Position numbers and translations under genes: made by a program. From the NCBI GenBank assembly GCA_001604135.1, contig LVAT01000011.1, positions 1 through 64,000 on the forward strand: a stretch of 64,000 bases of DNA, given 5' to 3'. The stretch comes from Clostridiales bacterium Firm_14 (GTDB lineage Bacteria; Bacillota; Clostridia; Saccharofermentanales; Saccharofermentanaceae). This document shows, piece by piece, positions 26,606 to 39,160 of the stretch; the first letter of the stretch is position 1; every line of letters begins with the position of its first letter. A model generated the notes under the pieces. That model was given only the letters and a program-made list of their open reading frames with translations, made no database searches and had not been told where the DNA came from.

Positions 26606-29020
26606 ATGATCACAGTAAAAGGCGATAAGAACCCGCTTATTATCCTTAATACCGTTCATACGACGTATGCCATGAAGGTGCTGGATACGGGTCACATAGA
26701 GCATCTGTATTACGGACGCAGGATACATCTGGATGACGCTGACGGGCTTGCCGAGCAGCACGAGTTTGCTCCCGGCACGACTTCTGTCTATTCACCTGAG
26801 AACGGTAATTTCTCTTTAGAGGACATGCGCCTTGAGATGAGTTCTTACGGCAAGGGCGATGTCAGGGAAGCATTCATCGAAGTCGTAAATTCCGACGGCA
26901 GCATGACATCGGATTTCCTTTTCGAGAGCTTGTCAGAGAGTCGCGGCAGGGACGGCGGTACGGAAGGACTCCCTTCATCTTATGGCGAAGACGCGGAGGT
27001 TCTTACGATAACTCTGACTGATAAGGATAATTCACTGAAGCTGGAACTTATCTACTCTGTATATGCGGATTCTGATGTCATTACAAGGACTGCGAATCTC
27101 ATTAATGAAGGCGACGGCGATATCAGGATAAGAAAGCTCATGAGCTGCCAGAACGACTTTGATCCCGGCAATTATGTGTTCAGCACATTTACCGGCGCAT
27201 GGGCAAGGGAGATGAAGAGAACCGACATGTCCGTATCTTCCGCACGCCTTGTTAATTCATCCTTTACCGGCAATTCATCCAACAGCGCCAATCCTTTTGT
27301 CATGCTCTCAAAGCGCGGAGCGACAGAAGAATACGGCGACGTTTACGGATTTAACCTTGTGTACAGCGGCAATCACTATGAGTCCGTCGAGAAGAGCCCG
27401 TTCGGCAAAGTAAGATTCCTTTCAGGGATCAATCCGACAGGCTTTGAATGGAAACTATCGAAAGGAGAGTCCTTCCTGACCCCTGAAGCGGTCATGACAT
27501 ATTCCTCTGCGGGATATAACGGAATGAGCGGGCAGATGCACGGCTTCGTGTCAAAGCACATCCTGCGCGGTCCGTGGAAGGACAGACTTCGGCCTGTTCT
27601 CTTAAACTCCTGGGAAGCATCTTATTTCAAGATAAGCGAATCCAAGCTTCTCCGCCTTGCTCGAAAAGCGAAATCCGTCGGCGTCGAACTCTTTGTCATG
27701 GACGACGGATGGTTCGGCGAGCGTAACGATGACACATCTTCATTAGGCGACTGGTATCCCAATAAGAAGAAGCTTCCGCACGGCGTAAAAGGCATCTGTG
27801 ATAAGGTCAGAAAGCTCGGCCTCGAATTCGGCATTTGGGTAGAACCCGAGATGGTGAACCGCAACAGCGAGCTGTACAGAGCTCATCCTGACTGGGCGAT
27901 GGAGATCCCCGGAAAGAGGCATTCTGAAGGCAGGAACCAGATGGTATTGGATCTTGCTAATACTGAAGTGCAGGACTATCTGATAAAGGCGATGAGCGAT
28001 GTGTTCTCATCGGCTGATATCTCTTACGTTAAGTGGGATATGAACCGCAATTTCTCGGATATCTTCTCTAAGGCGCTTCCTTCTGACAGACAGGGAGAAG
28101 TAGCGCACAGATACATGCTCGGCTTATACCGCGTAATGAGGGAGCTTACGGGGAAGTTTCCGGAGATCCTTTTCGAAGGCTGTGCATCGGGCGGCAACCG
28201 TTTTGATCTAGGCATCTTAAGTTTCTTCCCGCAGATCTGGGCAAGCGATGATACGGATGCGCTTTGCAGAGCAGAGATACAGACAGGCTATTCGTATGGT
28301 TATCCGATGTCGACAGTGACGGCGCATGTTTCTGACTGTCCGAATCACCAGACATTAAGAAGAACGCCGATTGAGACGCGCTTTAATGTCGCATCTTTCG
28401 GAGTGCTCGGTTATGAGTGCAATCTCTGCGACATGAGCAAAGAAGATATCGAAGCAGTAAGAGCACAGATCACCATGTATAAGAAGTGGCGCGAAGTAAT
28501 GCAGTTCGGAAGATTCTACAGGGGATCTTCCATGAACGATTCGAGGTCCTGTGATGGAGATGAATTAGGAGCTCCGGGAATCAGCGCGTTAGAGCCTCTG
28601 CCCGGAAACGAGATATCCTGGACGGTGGTATCGGAGGATAAGGCAAGGGCCGTATCCATGACGATGCAGGTCTTAACGCACGCAAATGCGCAGTGGTGCG
28701 TTCTAAAGCCCATGGGACTTGATCCGGATTCCAGGTATCATCTGGAAGGCAGGGAAATGAAGTTCGATCTTCGTGAGTTCGGAGGTCTCGTAAATTATGT
28801 TGCACCCGTCCATGTTAAGCAGGACGGATTCCTTCACAAGCTGATCGCGAAGTTCTATAAGATGAATGCGGAAACCGAATCCCACAACATGTATGGTGAC
28901 GCTATGATGTATGCCGGTGTACACTTAAGGAGTGCATTTGCATCGTGCGGTTTTAACGAGAATATGAGATATTATCCCGATTTCGGATCGAGGATCTATA
29001 CGATAGAAAAAGTCAGCTGA
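26606..29020 (+). CDS. Alpha-galactosidase, glycoside hydrolase family 36
   Basis: Intracellular enzyme of 804 residues releasing terminal alpha-linked galactose. The GH36 pattern is complete: an N-terminal beta domain (to about 300), then DDGWFG, WVEPEMVN and KWDMNRN with nucleophile Asp478. FEGCASGGNRFDLG and WASDDTD, with the acid/base Asp548, follow. No signal peptide is present, so imported oligosaccharides are split inside the cell. It begins 5 bases after the symporter stop, in the same operon. Confidence 0.95.
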   Translation: MITVKGDKNPLIILNTVHTTYAMKVLDTGHIEHLYYGRRIHLDDADGLAEQHEFAPGTTSVYSPENGNFSLEDMRLEMSSYGKGDVREAFIEVVNSDGSMTSDFLFESLSESRGRDGGTEGLPSSYGEDAEVLTITLTDKDNSLKLELIYSVYADSDVITRTANLINEGDGDIRIRKLMSCQNDFDPGNYVFSTFTGAWAREMKRTDMSVSSARLVNSSFTGNSSNSANPFVMLSKRGATEEYGDVYGFNLVYSGNHYESVEKSPFGKVRFLSGINPTGFEWKLSKGESFLTPEAVMTYSSAGYNGMSGQMHGFVSKHILRGPWKDRLRPVLLNSWEASYFKISESKLLRLARKAKSVGVELFVMDDGWFGERNDDTSSLGDWYPNKKKLPHGVKGICDKVRKLGLEFGIWVEPEMVNRNSELYRAHPDWAMEIPGKRHSEGRNQMVLDLANTEVQDYLIKAMSDVFSSADISYVKWDMNRNFSDIFSKALPSDRQGEVAHRYMLGLYRVMRELTGKFPEILFEGCASGGNRFDLGILSFFPQIWASDDTDALCRAEIQTGYSYGYPMSTVTAHVSDCPNHQTLRRTPIETRFNVASFGVLGYECNLCDMSKEDIEAVRAQITMYKKWREVMQFGRFYRGSSMNDSRSCDGDELGAPGISALEPLPGNEISWTVVSEDKARAVSMTMQVLTHANAQWCVLKPMGLDPDSRYHLEGREMKFDLREFGGLVNYVAPVHVKQDGFLHKLIAKFYKMNAETESHNMYGDAMMYAGVHLRSAFASCGFNENMRYYPDFGSRIYTIEKVS

Positions 29021-29040
29021 ATCTTGCGGAGATAAGTTTT

Positions 29041-31404
29041 ATGAAGATCGACATCAATAACGACTGGCTGTGGTCATCCGAGTTTAAAGAAGAAATGACA
29101 ATGCCTTCTTATGCAGGCGAAAAGGAGATGGAGAATGTGAGGATCCCTCACACCGTTAAGGTTACTCCGTTGAATTATTTCGATGCCGAAGTATACCAGA
29201 TGGTCTCATGCTACAGAAAGTCTATTGATGTCCCTTCTGATTGGGAAGGCAGGAAAGTATTTATCACTTTTGATGCTGTTGCCCATGAAGCGGAAGTCTT
29301 TATCAACGGAACCTCTGTGATCAAGCATTCATGCGGTTATACGGCTTTTACTGCCGACATCACTTCTTATCTTAAGTTCGGCGGGAAAAATGTGATCGCA
29401 GTTAAGTGTGACAGCCGTGAATCTCTTAATGTTCCACCTTTCGGATTCGTCATCGATTACATGACATACGGCGGCATCTACAGAGAAGTTCATCTTGATG
29501 TTAAAGAGAAAGATCATATTAAGGATGTTTTCGTAAGCGCCGGCGCCGATAAGAAAGTCACCATAAAGACTGAGACAGAAGGTGAAGGCGGGCTCGTCTG
29601 CATGATCACCGACATATCTTCAGGCAAAGTCCTTTTCGCAGAGCCGTGCGAAAAGAGTGCCCGGATAACTGTCAATGAAGCGGAGCTCTGGACTCTCGAA
29701 AAGCCTAAGCTCTACGGACTTACCATGACGCTTAGAAACGGTGATAAGGAAGATACATTCACGACAAGGTTCGGCTTCAGGGATGCGGTGTTTAAGACTG
29801 ACGGATTTTACCTTAACGGCGAGAAAATCAAGCTCAGAGGCTTAAACCGCCATCAGTGCTGGCCTTATGTCGGATATGCGATGCCGAAGTCCATGCAGAT
29901 GATGGATGCGGATATCCTTAAGAATGAACTTGGACTTAATGCCGTAAGGACTTCGCACTATCCACAGTCACATCATTTTATAGACAGATGCGATGAACTG
30001 GGCCTTCTCGTATTTACCGAGATCCCCGGCTGGCAGAATATCGGTGACGATGCCTGGAAAGAGCAGGCTGTGATCAACACACGTGAGATGGTCTCACAGT
30101 ACAGGAATCACCCTTCAATTGTCTTGTGGGGCGTAAGGATCAATGAATCCGTCGACTGTGATGAGCTCTATACCAGAACGAATAAGGAAGCGCACGATCT
30201 CGATCCCACGCGCCAGACTTCAGGCGTCAGATATCTTAAGAAGAGTTCGCTCTTAGAAGACGTTTATGCATTTAACGACTTCAGCCACAACGGAAAGACG
30301 GCAGGGTGCGAGCAGAAGAAAAATGTCACTTCAGACATGAATAAGCCTTACTTCATCAGTGAGTATAACGGCCACATGTTCCCGACCAAGGTCTTCGATT
30401 CAGAGCTTCACAGGCAGGAGCACGCATTAAGGCACTGCAACGTTTTAGACAGCGTGATGGCTAACGAGGATATATGCGGATCTTTCGGCTGGTGCATGTT
30501 CGATTACAACACCCATAAGGACTTCGGTTCAGGTGACAGAGTCTGCTATCACGGTGTGACCGATATGTTCAGGAACTTCAAGCTCGCTGCATATGCTTAT
30601 GCGAGCCAGAATAAGGAATTAGCGCCTGTTCTTGAAGTAAGTTCTTCCATGGACATCGGCGAGCATCCTGCAGGAAACAGGGGAGAAGTCTATATCTTCT
30701 CTAATTGCGACTGCGTGAAGATGTATAAGAACGATGTTTTCATCAAGGAATATACCCGTGAAGATTCTTCTTACAAGAATCTCATCTCTCCTCCGATGCT
30801 GATAGACGATTACATCGGTGACCAGATGAAGGAGAAGGAAGGCTTTTCTGACAGACAGAATAAGATCGTCAAAGACGCCTTGAATTTCTCTGCTGTTTAT
30901 GGAATGGAAAACATGCCCGCGAAGATGAAGCTCACCATGGTCGAAGCCATGACGAGATACAAGATGAAGTTCGACGATGCATATTCTCTCTTTGGCAAAT
31001 ATATCGGTAACTGGGGCGGTGAAGCCACAAAGTTCAAATTCGAAGGCATCGTAAACAGAAAAGTCGTAAAGACCGTTATCAAGTCCTCGATGAACAGGCT
31101 TTGCCTGGAAGTTAATGTGTCTTCAAATGAGCTTATTGAAGATTCCACTTACGATGTCGCAGCGATCAGGATCAAGGTCACCGATGAATACGGCAATGTA
31201 ATGCCTTTTTACAACAGGCAGGCTGTTGTAGAGGTAAAAGGCCCAATTGAAGTGCTCGGTCCATCTATGGCTGATATCAACGGCGGCATGGGCGGTGTCT
31301 ATGTAAGGAGCATCGGGAAGGAAGGAAAGGCTGCTGTTAAGATAAGTCTTCCTGACCAGGGGCTTTCTTCAGAGGTCGGGTTTGATATAAGGCTCGGAGT
31401 TTGA
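29041..31404 (+). CDS. Beta-galactosidase-type glycoside hydrolase family 2
   Basis: Intracellular enzyme of 787 residues. The GH2 layout is visible: a sugar-binding jelly roll, an immunoglobulin-like domain, then the barrel with RGLNRHQCWPYVG, AVRTSHYPQ and the acid/base Glu369 in WGVRINES, followed by the nucleophile Glu441 in FISEYNGH. The C-terminal about 200 residues form an additional beta-rich region (GNVMPFYNRQAVVEVKGP). Beta-galactosidase is most likely from context, but beta-glucuronidase or related activities in GH2 cannot be excluded. It is the last gene of the galactoside operon; no convincing terminator follows. Confidence 0.88.
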   Translation: MKIDINNDWLWSSEFKEEMTMPSYAGEKEMENVRIPHTVKVTPLNYFDAEVYQMVSCYRKSIDVPSDWEGRKVFITFDAVAHEAEVFINGTSVIKHSCGYTAFTADITSYLKFGGKNVIAVKCDSRESLNVPPFGFVIDYMTYGGIYREVHLDVKEKDHIKDVFVSAGADKKVTIKTETEGEGGLVCMITDISSGKVLFAEPCEKSARITVNEAELWTLEKPKLYGLTMTLRNGDKEDTFTTRFGFRDAVFKTDGFYLNGEKIKLRGLNRHQCWPYVGYAMPKSMQMMDADILKNELGLNAVRTSHYPQSHHFIDRCDELGLLVFTEIPGWQNIGDDAWKEQAVINTREMVSQYRNHPSIVLWGVRINESVDCDELYTRTNKEAHDLDPTRQTSGVRYLKKSSLLEDVYAFNDFSHNGKTAGCEQKKNVTSDMNKPYFISEYNGHMFPTKVFDSELHRQEHALRHCNVLDSVMANEDICGSFGWCMFDYNTHKDFGSGDRVCYHGVTDMFRNFKLAAYAYASQNKELAPVLEVSSSMDIGEHPAGNRGEVYIFSNCDCVKMYKNDVFIKEYTREDSSYKNLISPPMLIDDYIGDQMKEKEGFSDRQNKIVKDALNFSAVYGMENMPAKMKLTMVEAMTRYKMKFDDAYSLFGKYIGNWGGEATKFKFEGIVNRKVVKTVIKSSMNRLCLEVNVSSNELIEDSTYDVAAIRIKVTDEYGNVMPFYNRQAVVEVKGPIEVLGPSMADINGGMGGVYVRSIGKEGKAAVKISLPDQGLSSEVGFDIRLGV

Positions 31405-31589
31405 CTTTGCGGGCGGCCTCCTATTTCATACCTAAAACCTCTTAATCAGATACGAAAAAAGTATTTGCTTCCTGAGCACTTGTCTGACCACCGGATTTTT
31501 TTAATAAAGTTGCATTAGTCAGGCTCAGATTAATGCCCTTATTTTGGGCAAACGCGTCCTCGTGTCTGTAAAAACCGATGGTGTCCGAG

Positions 31590-31598
31590 TGATATAAT
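31590..31598 (+). promoter_or_regulatory. Extended -10 promoter of the ATP synthase operon
   Basis: TGATATAAT matches the extended -10 consensus TGnTATAAT exactly. It lies 47 bases before the start of the first operon gene. There is no clear -35 box. The rest of the 241-base gap after the GH2 gene holds only a loose inverted repeat (around 31475-31530) and a short GCCC/GGGC hairpin. Confidence 0.6.
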
Positions 31599-31645
31599 TT
31601 CATTCGTACAGGAATTTTTGACGCGAAAGGGATACGGGCAAGATC

Positions 31646-32098
31646 ATGAAGATCGATCCTACAGTTAAGAAAGAGACGCTGTTTGTCGGCGCGGTTACTC
31701 TTGTCTTAAGCATGCTGATGCAGTCAGTATTTCTTATCATCGGCAGATGGGATCTTAGCGTGCTTTTCGGAAATCTCTTAGGCGGGGTAATCGGCGTCCT
31801 CAATTTCTTTTTCCTGGGCCTCAGCGTACAAAAGGCGGTATCTTCCGGTGAAAAGAAGGCCAAGGAGATCATGAAGGCATCCCATGCCATAAGATTTGCC
31901 CTGATCATTGTCCTTTTGGCAATATCCCTTATATTCCAGAGCGTGTTTAATGTTATTGCCACTATCATATCCCTGCTCTTTGCGACATTTGGAGTTTATC
32001 TCCGTGCGGTTTTCAACAAGGATAAGAAAAAGCAGGCTAAGAGCGGTGAAGATGTAACTGATGAGAATACTGAAACAGCAGGAGGGGATGAAGAATGA
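31646..32098 (+). CDS. atpI: ATP synthase subunit I-like membrane protein
   Basis: Protein of 150 residues with four membrane helices (FVGAVTLVLSMLMQSVFLII, LFGNLLGGVIGVLNFFFLG, FALIIVLLAISLIFQSV and the next) and an acidic C-terminal tail. Size, topology and position in front of the a-subunit gene fit AtpI, thought to help c-ring assembly and possibly cation uptake. Sequence conservation in this family is low. It overlaps atpB by four bases. Confidence 0.75.
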   Translation: MKIDPTVKKETLFVGAVTLVLSMLMQSVFLIIGRWDLSVLFGNLLGGVIGVLNFFFLGLSVQKAVSSGEKKAKEIMKASHAIRFALIIVLLAISLIFQSVFNVIATIISLLFATFGVYLRAVFNKDKKKQAKSGEDVTDENTETAGGDEE

Positions 32099-32997
32099 GC
32101 ATCATTTTCCTTTTGCTGTCTGTCTTATCTTTTGCAGCTGCGATAGTTATCAAGATATTGTTCGTTCCTGCATCGGAGGGCATCGACATTACCGGTGCAC
32201 ACGTATTCTTTACGGTAAAGCTTCCGATCCAGGACCTTCCCATAACCGAATCGCAGGTCAATTCCTGGTGCGTAATGCTGGGAATCCTGTTCCTGTGCCT
32301 TTTTCTTACATCAGGTCTTAAGACACGCAATGTTTCAGTAAGGCAGCTTTTGGCCGAATGGATCGTCGAGAAGACCACGAACCTTGTAAAGACCAACATG
32401 GGCGAATTCTTTGAAGGTTTTGCTCCTTTTGTTGCGGCTGTTCTGGGATTGTCAGCTTTTTCGAGCCTGTCATCCCTGATCGGTCTTTTCCCACCGACGT
32501 CTGACATCAATATAACTGCCGGATGGGCTATCCTGGTATTCTTCCTTATCACTTACTACAAGATGAAGGCGGGTCCCTGGATCTATCTTAAGAGCTTCGG
32601 CCAGCCTGTCCCGCTCCTTGCACCGCTTAACATCATCAGCGAATTTGCAACTCCTGTGTCGATGGCATTCCGTCACTACGGAAACGTGTTGTCAGGTTCG
32701 ATCATATCGCTCCTGGTGGCTGTCGGACTTTCAGGTCTTTCAAAAACGATCTTCTCATTTCTTCCTGGAGCGCTTGCGGATTTCCCGTATCTGAGGATCG
32801 GTATCCCTGCTGTGCTGTCACTTTATTTCGACCTTTTCAGCGGCGGACTTCAGGCATTTATCTTTGCGATGCTGACGATGTTATACATTTCAGGCGGGTT
32901 CCCTGCCGAAGAATATGCGGCGAGGAAAAAGAAGCGTGAAGAACGCAAAGCGGCACGTGCTGCTGTTATGAATGCTAACAAGCGTGAAAGCGCATAA
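32095..32997 (+). CDS. atpB: F-type ATP synthase subunit a
   Basis: Membrane stator of 300 residues forming the ion half-channels against the c-ring. The essential arginine is R193 in VSMAFRHYGNVLSGS. The C-terminal helices (YFDLFSGGLQAFIFAMLTML) fit the family. The extended basic C-terminal tail (ARKKKREERKAARAAV) is longer than usual. Rotor features suggest that sodium is the coupling ion. Confidence 0.93.
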   Translation: MSIIFLLLSVLSFAAAIVIKILFVPASEGIDITGAHVFFTVKLPIQDLPITESQVNSWCVMLGILFLCLFLTSGLKTRNVSVRQLLAEWIVEKTTNLVKTNMGEFFEGFAPFVAAVLGLSAFSSLSSLIGLFPPTSDINITAGWAILVFFLITYYKMKAGPWIYLKSFGQPVPLLAPLNIISEFATPVSMAFRHYGNVLSGSIISLLVAVGLSGLSKTIFSFLPGALADFPYLRIGIPAVLSLYFDLFSGGLQAFIFAMLTMLYISGGFPAEEYAARKKKREERKAARAAVMNANKRESA

Positions 32998-33033
32998 ACA
33001 GAAAAACTTATCTATAAACATATAGGAGGCTAG

Positions 33034-33324
<291 letters not shown>

Positions 33325-33342
33325 TAACGGAGCCAAATCAAG

Positions 33343-33846
33343 ATGCAGAATCTGGATATTATTTCGATAAATATCTGGCAGGTAGTGATATCACTGGCAA
33401 ACCTGGTGATCCTGTTCCTGATCTTAAAAAAGTTCCTCTTTGAGCCTGTGAAGAAGATCAAGGCGCAAAGAGAAAACGAGATCGAGACACAGTACAAGAA
33501 GGCCGATAAAGCCCGTAAAGAGGCAGATGATCTCAAGGCCGGCTGGGAAGACAAGATCACTACTGCAGATCAGAAAGCTGATGAGATCATCAGTGAGGCA
33601 GTCGAGCGTGCGAACGAGCGTAATGAGATCATGCTCTACGAATCGCGCGAAAAGGCTGACCAGATCATCAGAAAAGCCAAGGCGGACATCGAACGTGACA
33701 GACGCGAAGCCAGAGAGACCATCAAGAAGGAAATCGTTGATGTTTCCCAGGTTATCTCCGAGCAGATCATCGGCCGTGAGATCAATATGGATGACCATAG
33801 AGATCTTATCGATGACGCTATCGACAAATTAGGTGAGACGAAATGA
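33343..33846 (+). CDS. atpF: F-type ATP synthase subunit b
   Basis: Peripheral stalk subunit of 167 residues. One N-terminal membrane helix (WQVVISLANLVILFLIL) is followed by a long charged coiled coil (RENEIETQYKKADKARKEAD) that links the membrane part to F1. It overlaps atpH by four bases. Only one b gene is present, so the stalk is a homodimer. Confidence 0.93.
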   Translation: MQNLDIISINIWQVVISLANLVILFLILKKFLFEPVKKIKAQRENEIETQYKKADKARKEADDLKAGWEDKITTADQKADEIISEAVERANERNEIMLYESREKADQIIRKAKADIERDRREARETIKKEIVDVSQVISEQIIGREINMDDHRDLIDDAIDKLGETK

Positions 33847-34370
33847 ACACTACCGGAAGAGAATATGCTCTGGCGCTTTTTGAGACGGCATACGAGTCGG
33901 GCAATATCGACGACATCCGTAACAATATAAGGAGTCTGAAAAGGCTCTTTAAAGAGATGCCTGAATATATTGAATTCCTGTCGAATCCCGGAATCCCCAA
34001 AAGCGAGCGCATGGATGCACTCCGCGAAGCTTTTGAAGGAAAGGTGGATGACGTTCTTTATTCTTTCCTGGCAGTAATGACCGAACGCGCTGACATGGGG
34101 TCTTTTTTCGACGCCTATAAAGAGTTCGAGCATATGTACGAAGACTTTAAAAAGTTCACTTATGCGGAGATCACGAGCGCGGTAGAGCTTACTGACGAAG
34201 AGAAGGCAAAGATCGTAGCCAAGCTCGAAAAGATAACGGGCAAGACCGTAAGGCCCAGATATAAGATAAATCCTGCTCTGATGGGCGGAATAACTGTAAC
34301 GGCAAACGGAATGTTCTTTGACGGAAGTGTCAGAAAGAACCTGAAAAACTTAGAGAAAGAGATATCGTAA
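33843..34370 (+). CDS. atpH: F-type ATP synthase subunit delta
   Basis: Soluble stalk subunit of 175 residues joining the b dimer to F1. The start ([15 protein letters not shown]) and the C-terminal [20 protein letters not shown], which resembles the GGi.i..gd.v.DgSv pattern of the family, are clear. It is in the usual place between atpF and atpA and overlaps atpF by four bases. Confidence 0.93.
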   Translation: MNTTGREYALALFETAYESGNIDDIRNNIRSLKRLFKEMPEYIEFLSNPGIPKSERMDALREAFEGKVDDVLYSFLAVMTERADMGSFFDAYKEFEHMYEDFKKFTYAEITSAVELTDEEKAKIVAKLEKITGKTVRPRYKINPALMGGITVTANGMFFDGSVRKNLKNLEKEIS

Positions 34371-34372
34371 TT

Positions 34373-35869
34373 ATGGTCAGCAAACCTGAAGAAATCAGTA
34401 ATATTCTCAAGGAACAGATTAGAAATTATAAGAGCCGTGTTGATATGGGTGAAGTCGGTACGGTAGTTCTGGTCGGAGACGGAATCGCTTCCGTATACGG
34501 CCTTAGGAACTGCGTATCTACAGAGCTTTTAGAGTTTGAGGACGGTTCTGCAGGACTTGCTTTAAATCTTGAGAACGATACTGTATCTGTCGCTATCCTG
34601 ACAGATAAGAATGACATAAGGGAAGGCACCAAGGTAAAGCGTACAGGTACCGTTCTTTCCATCCCTGTCGGAGAAAGCTATCTGGGACGTGTCGTAAATC
34701 CTTTGGGAGATCCTATTGACGGTAAGGGACCGATCTTTGCAGAAGCAAAAAGACCTGTTGAAGCTGAGGCTCCCGGAATCATCGAGAGACAGAGCGTATC
34801 CGTACCTTTGCAGACAGGAATCAAAGCTATCGACAGCATGATCCCGATCGGAAGAGGTCAGCGTGAGCTCATCATCGGCGACCGTCAGACAGGTAAGACC
34901 GAGATCGCGATAGATACAATCATCAACCAGAAAGACAAGGATGTTATCTGCATCTATGTTGCTATAGGACAGAAGGCGACCTCGATCGTATCTTTAGTTT
35001 CTGACCTCGTAAGAGAAGGTGCGATGTCATATACAATCGTAGTATCGGCAACAGCTGCCGAAAGTGCACCTGTCCAGTACATTGCGCCTTATTCAGGATG
35101 CGCAATGGCAGAGTATTTCAGAGAAAAGGGCAAGGATGTCCTCATCATTTACGATGACCTTTCCAAGCATGCTGTAGCATACAGAGCTCTGTCACTTCTT
35201 ATCAGGAGACCTCCGGGAAGAGAAGCTTATCCGGGTGACGTATTCTATCTGCATTCAAGACTTCTTGAACGTGCAGCATGCGTATCTCCCGAGTTCGGAG
35301 GCGGTTCGATCACAGCGCTTCCTATCGTTGAGACACAGGCAGGCGACGTATCCGCATACATTCCGACAAACGTCATCTCGATTACTGACGGACAGATCTT
35401 CCTTGAGACCGAGATGTTCCACAACGGTATCATTCCGGCTATAAACCCGGGTATCTCTGTATCCAGAGTCGGCGGTTCGGCACAGGTAAAAGCCATGAAG
35501 AAAGTATCCGGCGAATTAAAGCTCCTTTATTCGCAGTACAGGGAGCTTCAGGCTTTCGCGCAGTTCGGATCAGATCTCGATGCTGATACCAGAGCAAGAC
35601 TTCATTTGGGAGAAAGAATCGTTGAAGTATTGAAGCAGGACCGTAACGCACCTGTTCCGGTCGGCGGACAGGTCGGCATTATCTATGCAGTTATCAACGG
35701 TTATCTCAATGAATATGAGATAAGTGAGATCAGGGGTTATCAGGAAAAACTCTATGAAAAGCTCGATCACGAGCACAAGGAGTGGATGCTCAGGATCGAA
35801 AAAGGCTCCTGGAATAAAGATGATGAAGAAGAACTCAAAAAAGTTCTCGATAAGATGAAGAAGAAGTAA
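34373..35869 (+). CDS. atpA: F-type ATP synthase subunit alpha
   Basis: Non-catalytic nucleotide-binding F1 subunit of 498 residues. The P-loop is [25 protein letters not shown] and [20 protein letters not shown] are family signatures. It starts two bases after atpH. Confidence 0.97.
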   Translation: MVSKPEEISNILKEQIRNYKSRVDMGEVGTVVLVGDGIASVYGLRNCVSTELLEFEDGSAGLALNLENDTVSVAILTDKNDIREGTKVKRTGTVLSIPVGESYLGRVVNPLGDPIDGKGPIFAEAKRPVEAEAPGIIERQSVSVPLQTGIKAIDSMIPIGRGQRELIIGDRQTGKTEIAIDTIINQKDKDVICIYVAIGQKATSIVSLVSDLVREGAMSYTIVVSATAAESAPVQYIAPYSGCAMAEYFREKGKDVLIIYDDLSKHAVAYRALSLLIRRPPGREAYPGDVFYLHSRLLERAACVSPEFGGGSITALPIVETQAGDVSAYIPTNVISITDGQIFLETEMFHNGIIPAINPGISVSRVGGSAQVKAMKKVSGELKLLYSQYRELQAFAQFGSDLDADTRARLHLGERIVEVLKQDRNAPVPVGGQVGIIYAVINGYLNEYEISEIRGYQEKLYEKLDHEHKEWMLRIEKGSWNKDDEEELKKVLDKMKKK

Positions 35870-35871
35870 TC

Positions 35872-38176
<2,305 letters not shown>

Positions 38177-38196
38177 TGACGGAGTAAGCAGCTTAA

Positions 38197-38469
38197 ATGG
38201 AGAAATTCAGACTCAAGATACTGACTCCGGAAGGAACAGTCATGGACAAAGATGTAGCGGGCCTTTATCTGCGCGGAGCAGAAGGAGACCTGGCAGTCTT
38301 TGCCGGACATATTCCTTTTGTCACACCTGTTAAACCCGGAAAATGTACTGTTGTTTCTTCGGACGATAAAAGCGCTGACGGATTTGACGATGTTGAAGGT
38401 ATGATAAGCGAGGGCATGCTCCGTGTAACTTCTAAAGAAGTCCTTCTTATGGTCAGGTCATGGGAGTAA
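38197..38469 (+). CDS. atpC: F-type ATP synthase subunit epsilon, short form without C-terminal domain
   Basis: Protein of 90 residues; the usual bacterial length is about 130-140. The N-terminal beta-sandwich is complete (LKILTPEGTVMDKD, then GAEGDLAVFAGHIPFVTPVK and MISEGMLRV), but the two-helix C-terminal domain that inhibits ATP hydrolysis is absent. The stop is followed 6 bases later by another gene, so there is no room for a frameshifted remainder. Confidence 0.92.
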   Translation: MEKFRLKILTPEGTVMDKDVAGLYLRGAEGDLAVFAGHIPFVTPVKPGKCTVVSSDDKSADGFDDVEGMISEGMLRVTSKEVLLMVRSWE

Positions 38470-38475
38470 AACAAG

Positions 38476-39030
38476 ATGGCTAACTTTACGAAAAAGGCTA
38501 TAAAAGAAACATTTGTAGAACTTTTGGAAGAACATCCTCTGTCAGATATTACGATAAAGGATATTGTCGAAAAGTGCGGCATCAACCGTAATTCGTTCTA
38601 TTATCATTATCATGATCTTCCTGACCTCATCGAAGAGATAGTTAAAGAAGATGCTGAAGGAATAATCAAAAAGTATCCATCCGTAAAATCGATCGTAGAG
38701 TGTTATGATGCGCTGATCGAGTTTGCTTCGCAGCATAAACGCGCGATCATGCATATATTTAAGTCTGTTAACAGAGAGATGTTCGAGAACTATCTTATGG
38801 AAGTCAGCGAGTATCTGGTCCGGAGCTATATTGAAATGGCAGTTTCCGGTACAAGTATCGGCGAAAGCAGCAGACAGACCTTAACAGATTACTATAAGTG
38901 TGTATGCTTTGGTCTTGTAATAGAGTGGCTCAATAAGGGTATGAAAGAAGAATATGCACAGGAATTCAGAAAGATCCTTGTAATGCGAAAAGACCTTGCA
39001 CCGGAAATTGCAAAGGGACTCCAGGATTAA
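38476..39030 (+). CDS. TetR family regulator at the end of the ATP synthase operon
   Basis: Protein of 184 residues with an N-terminal helix-turn-helix (DITIKDIVEKCGINRNSFYY, then HYHDLPDLIEEI), of the group related to DhaS-type regulators. It begins 6 bases after atpC and before the operon terminator, so it should be transcribed with the ATP synthase. Its target may be the DUF308-MMPL cluster just downstream, since TetR genes often flank such exporters; this is inference. Confidence 0.88.
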   Translation: MANFTKKAIKETFVELLEEHPLSDITIKDIVEKCGINRNSFYYHYHDLPDLIEEIVKEDAEGIIKKYPSVKSIVECYDALIEFASQHKRAIMHIFKSVNREMFENYLMEVSEYLVRSYIEMAVSGTSIGESSRQTLTDYYKCVCFGLVIEWLNKGMKEEYAQEFRKILVMRKDLAPEIAKGLQD

Positions 39031-39053
39031 TAATCAAATATAAAATCACCTCT

Positions 39054-39087
39054 TTAGGCACGGGACGTCCCGTGCCTAATTTTTATT
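39054..39087 (+). terminator. Terminator of the atp-tetR operon
   Basis: A perfect 11-base stem, TTAGGCACGGG with its complement, encloses an ACGT centre and is followed by TTTTTATT. It is among the strongest terminators in the window and marks the operon end after the TetR gene. Confidence 0.9.
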
Positions 39088-39160
39088 CACGGGCGCAGGT
39101 ATTGTCCGTGTTAATCATTTCCTCTCATGGGTATCCTTTGGATGAAAAGGAGGAATGATG

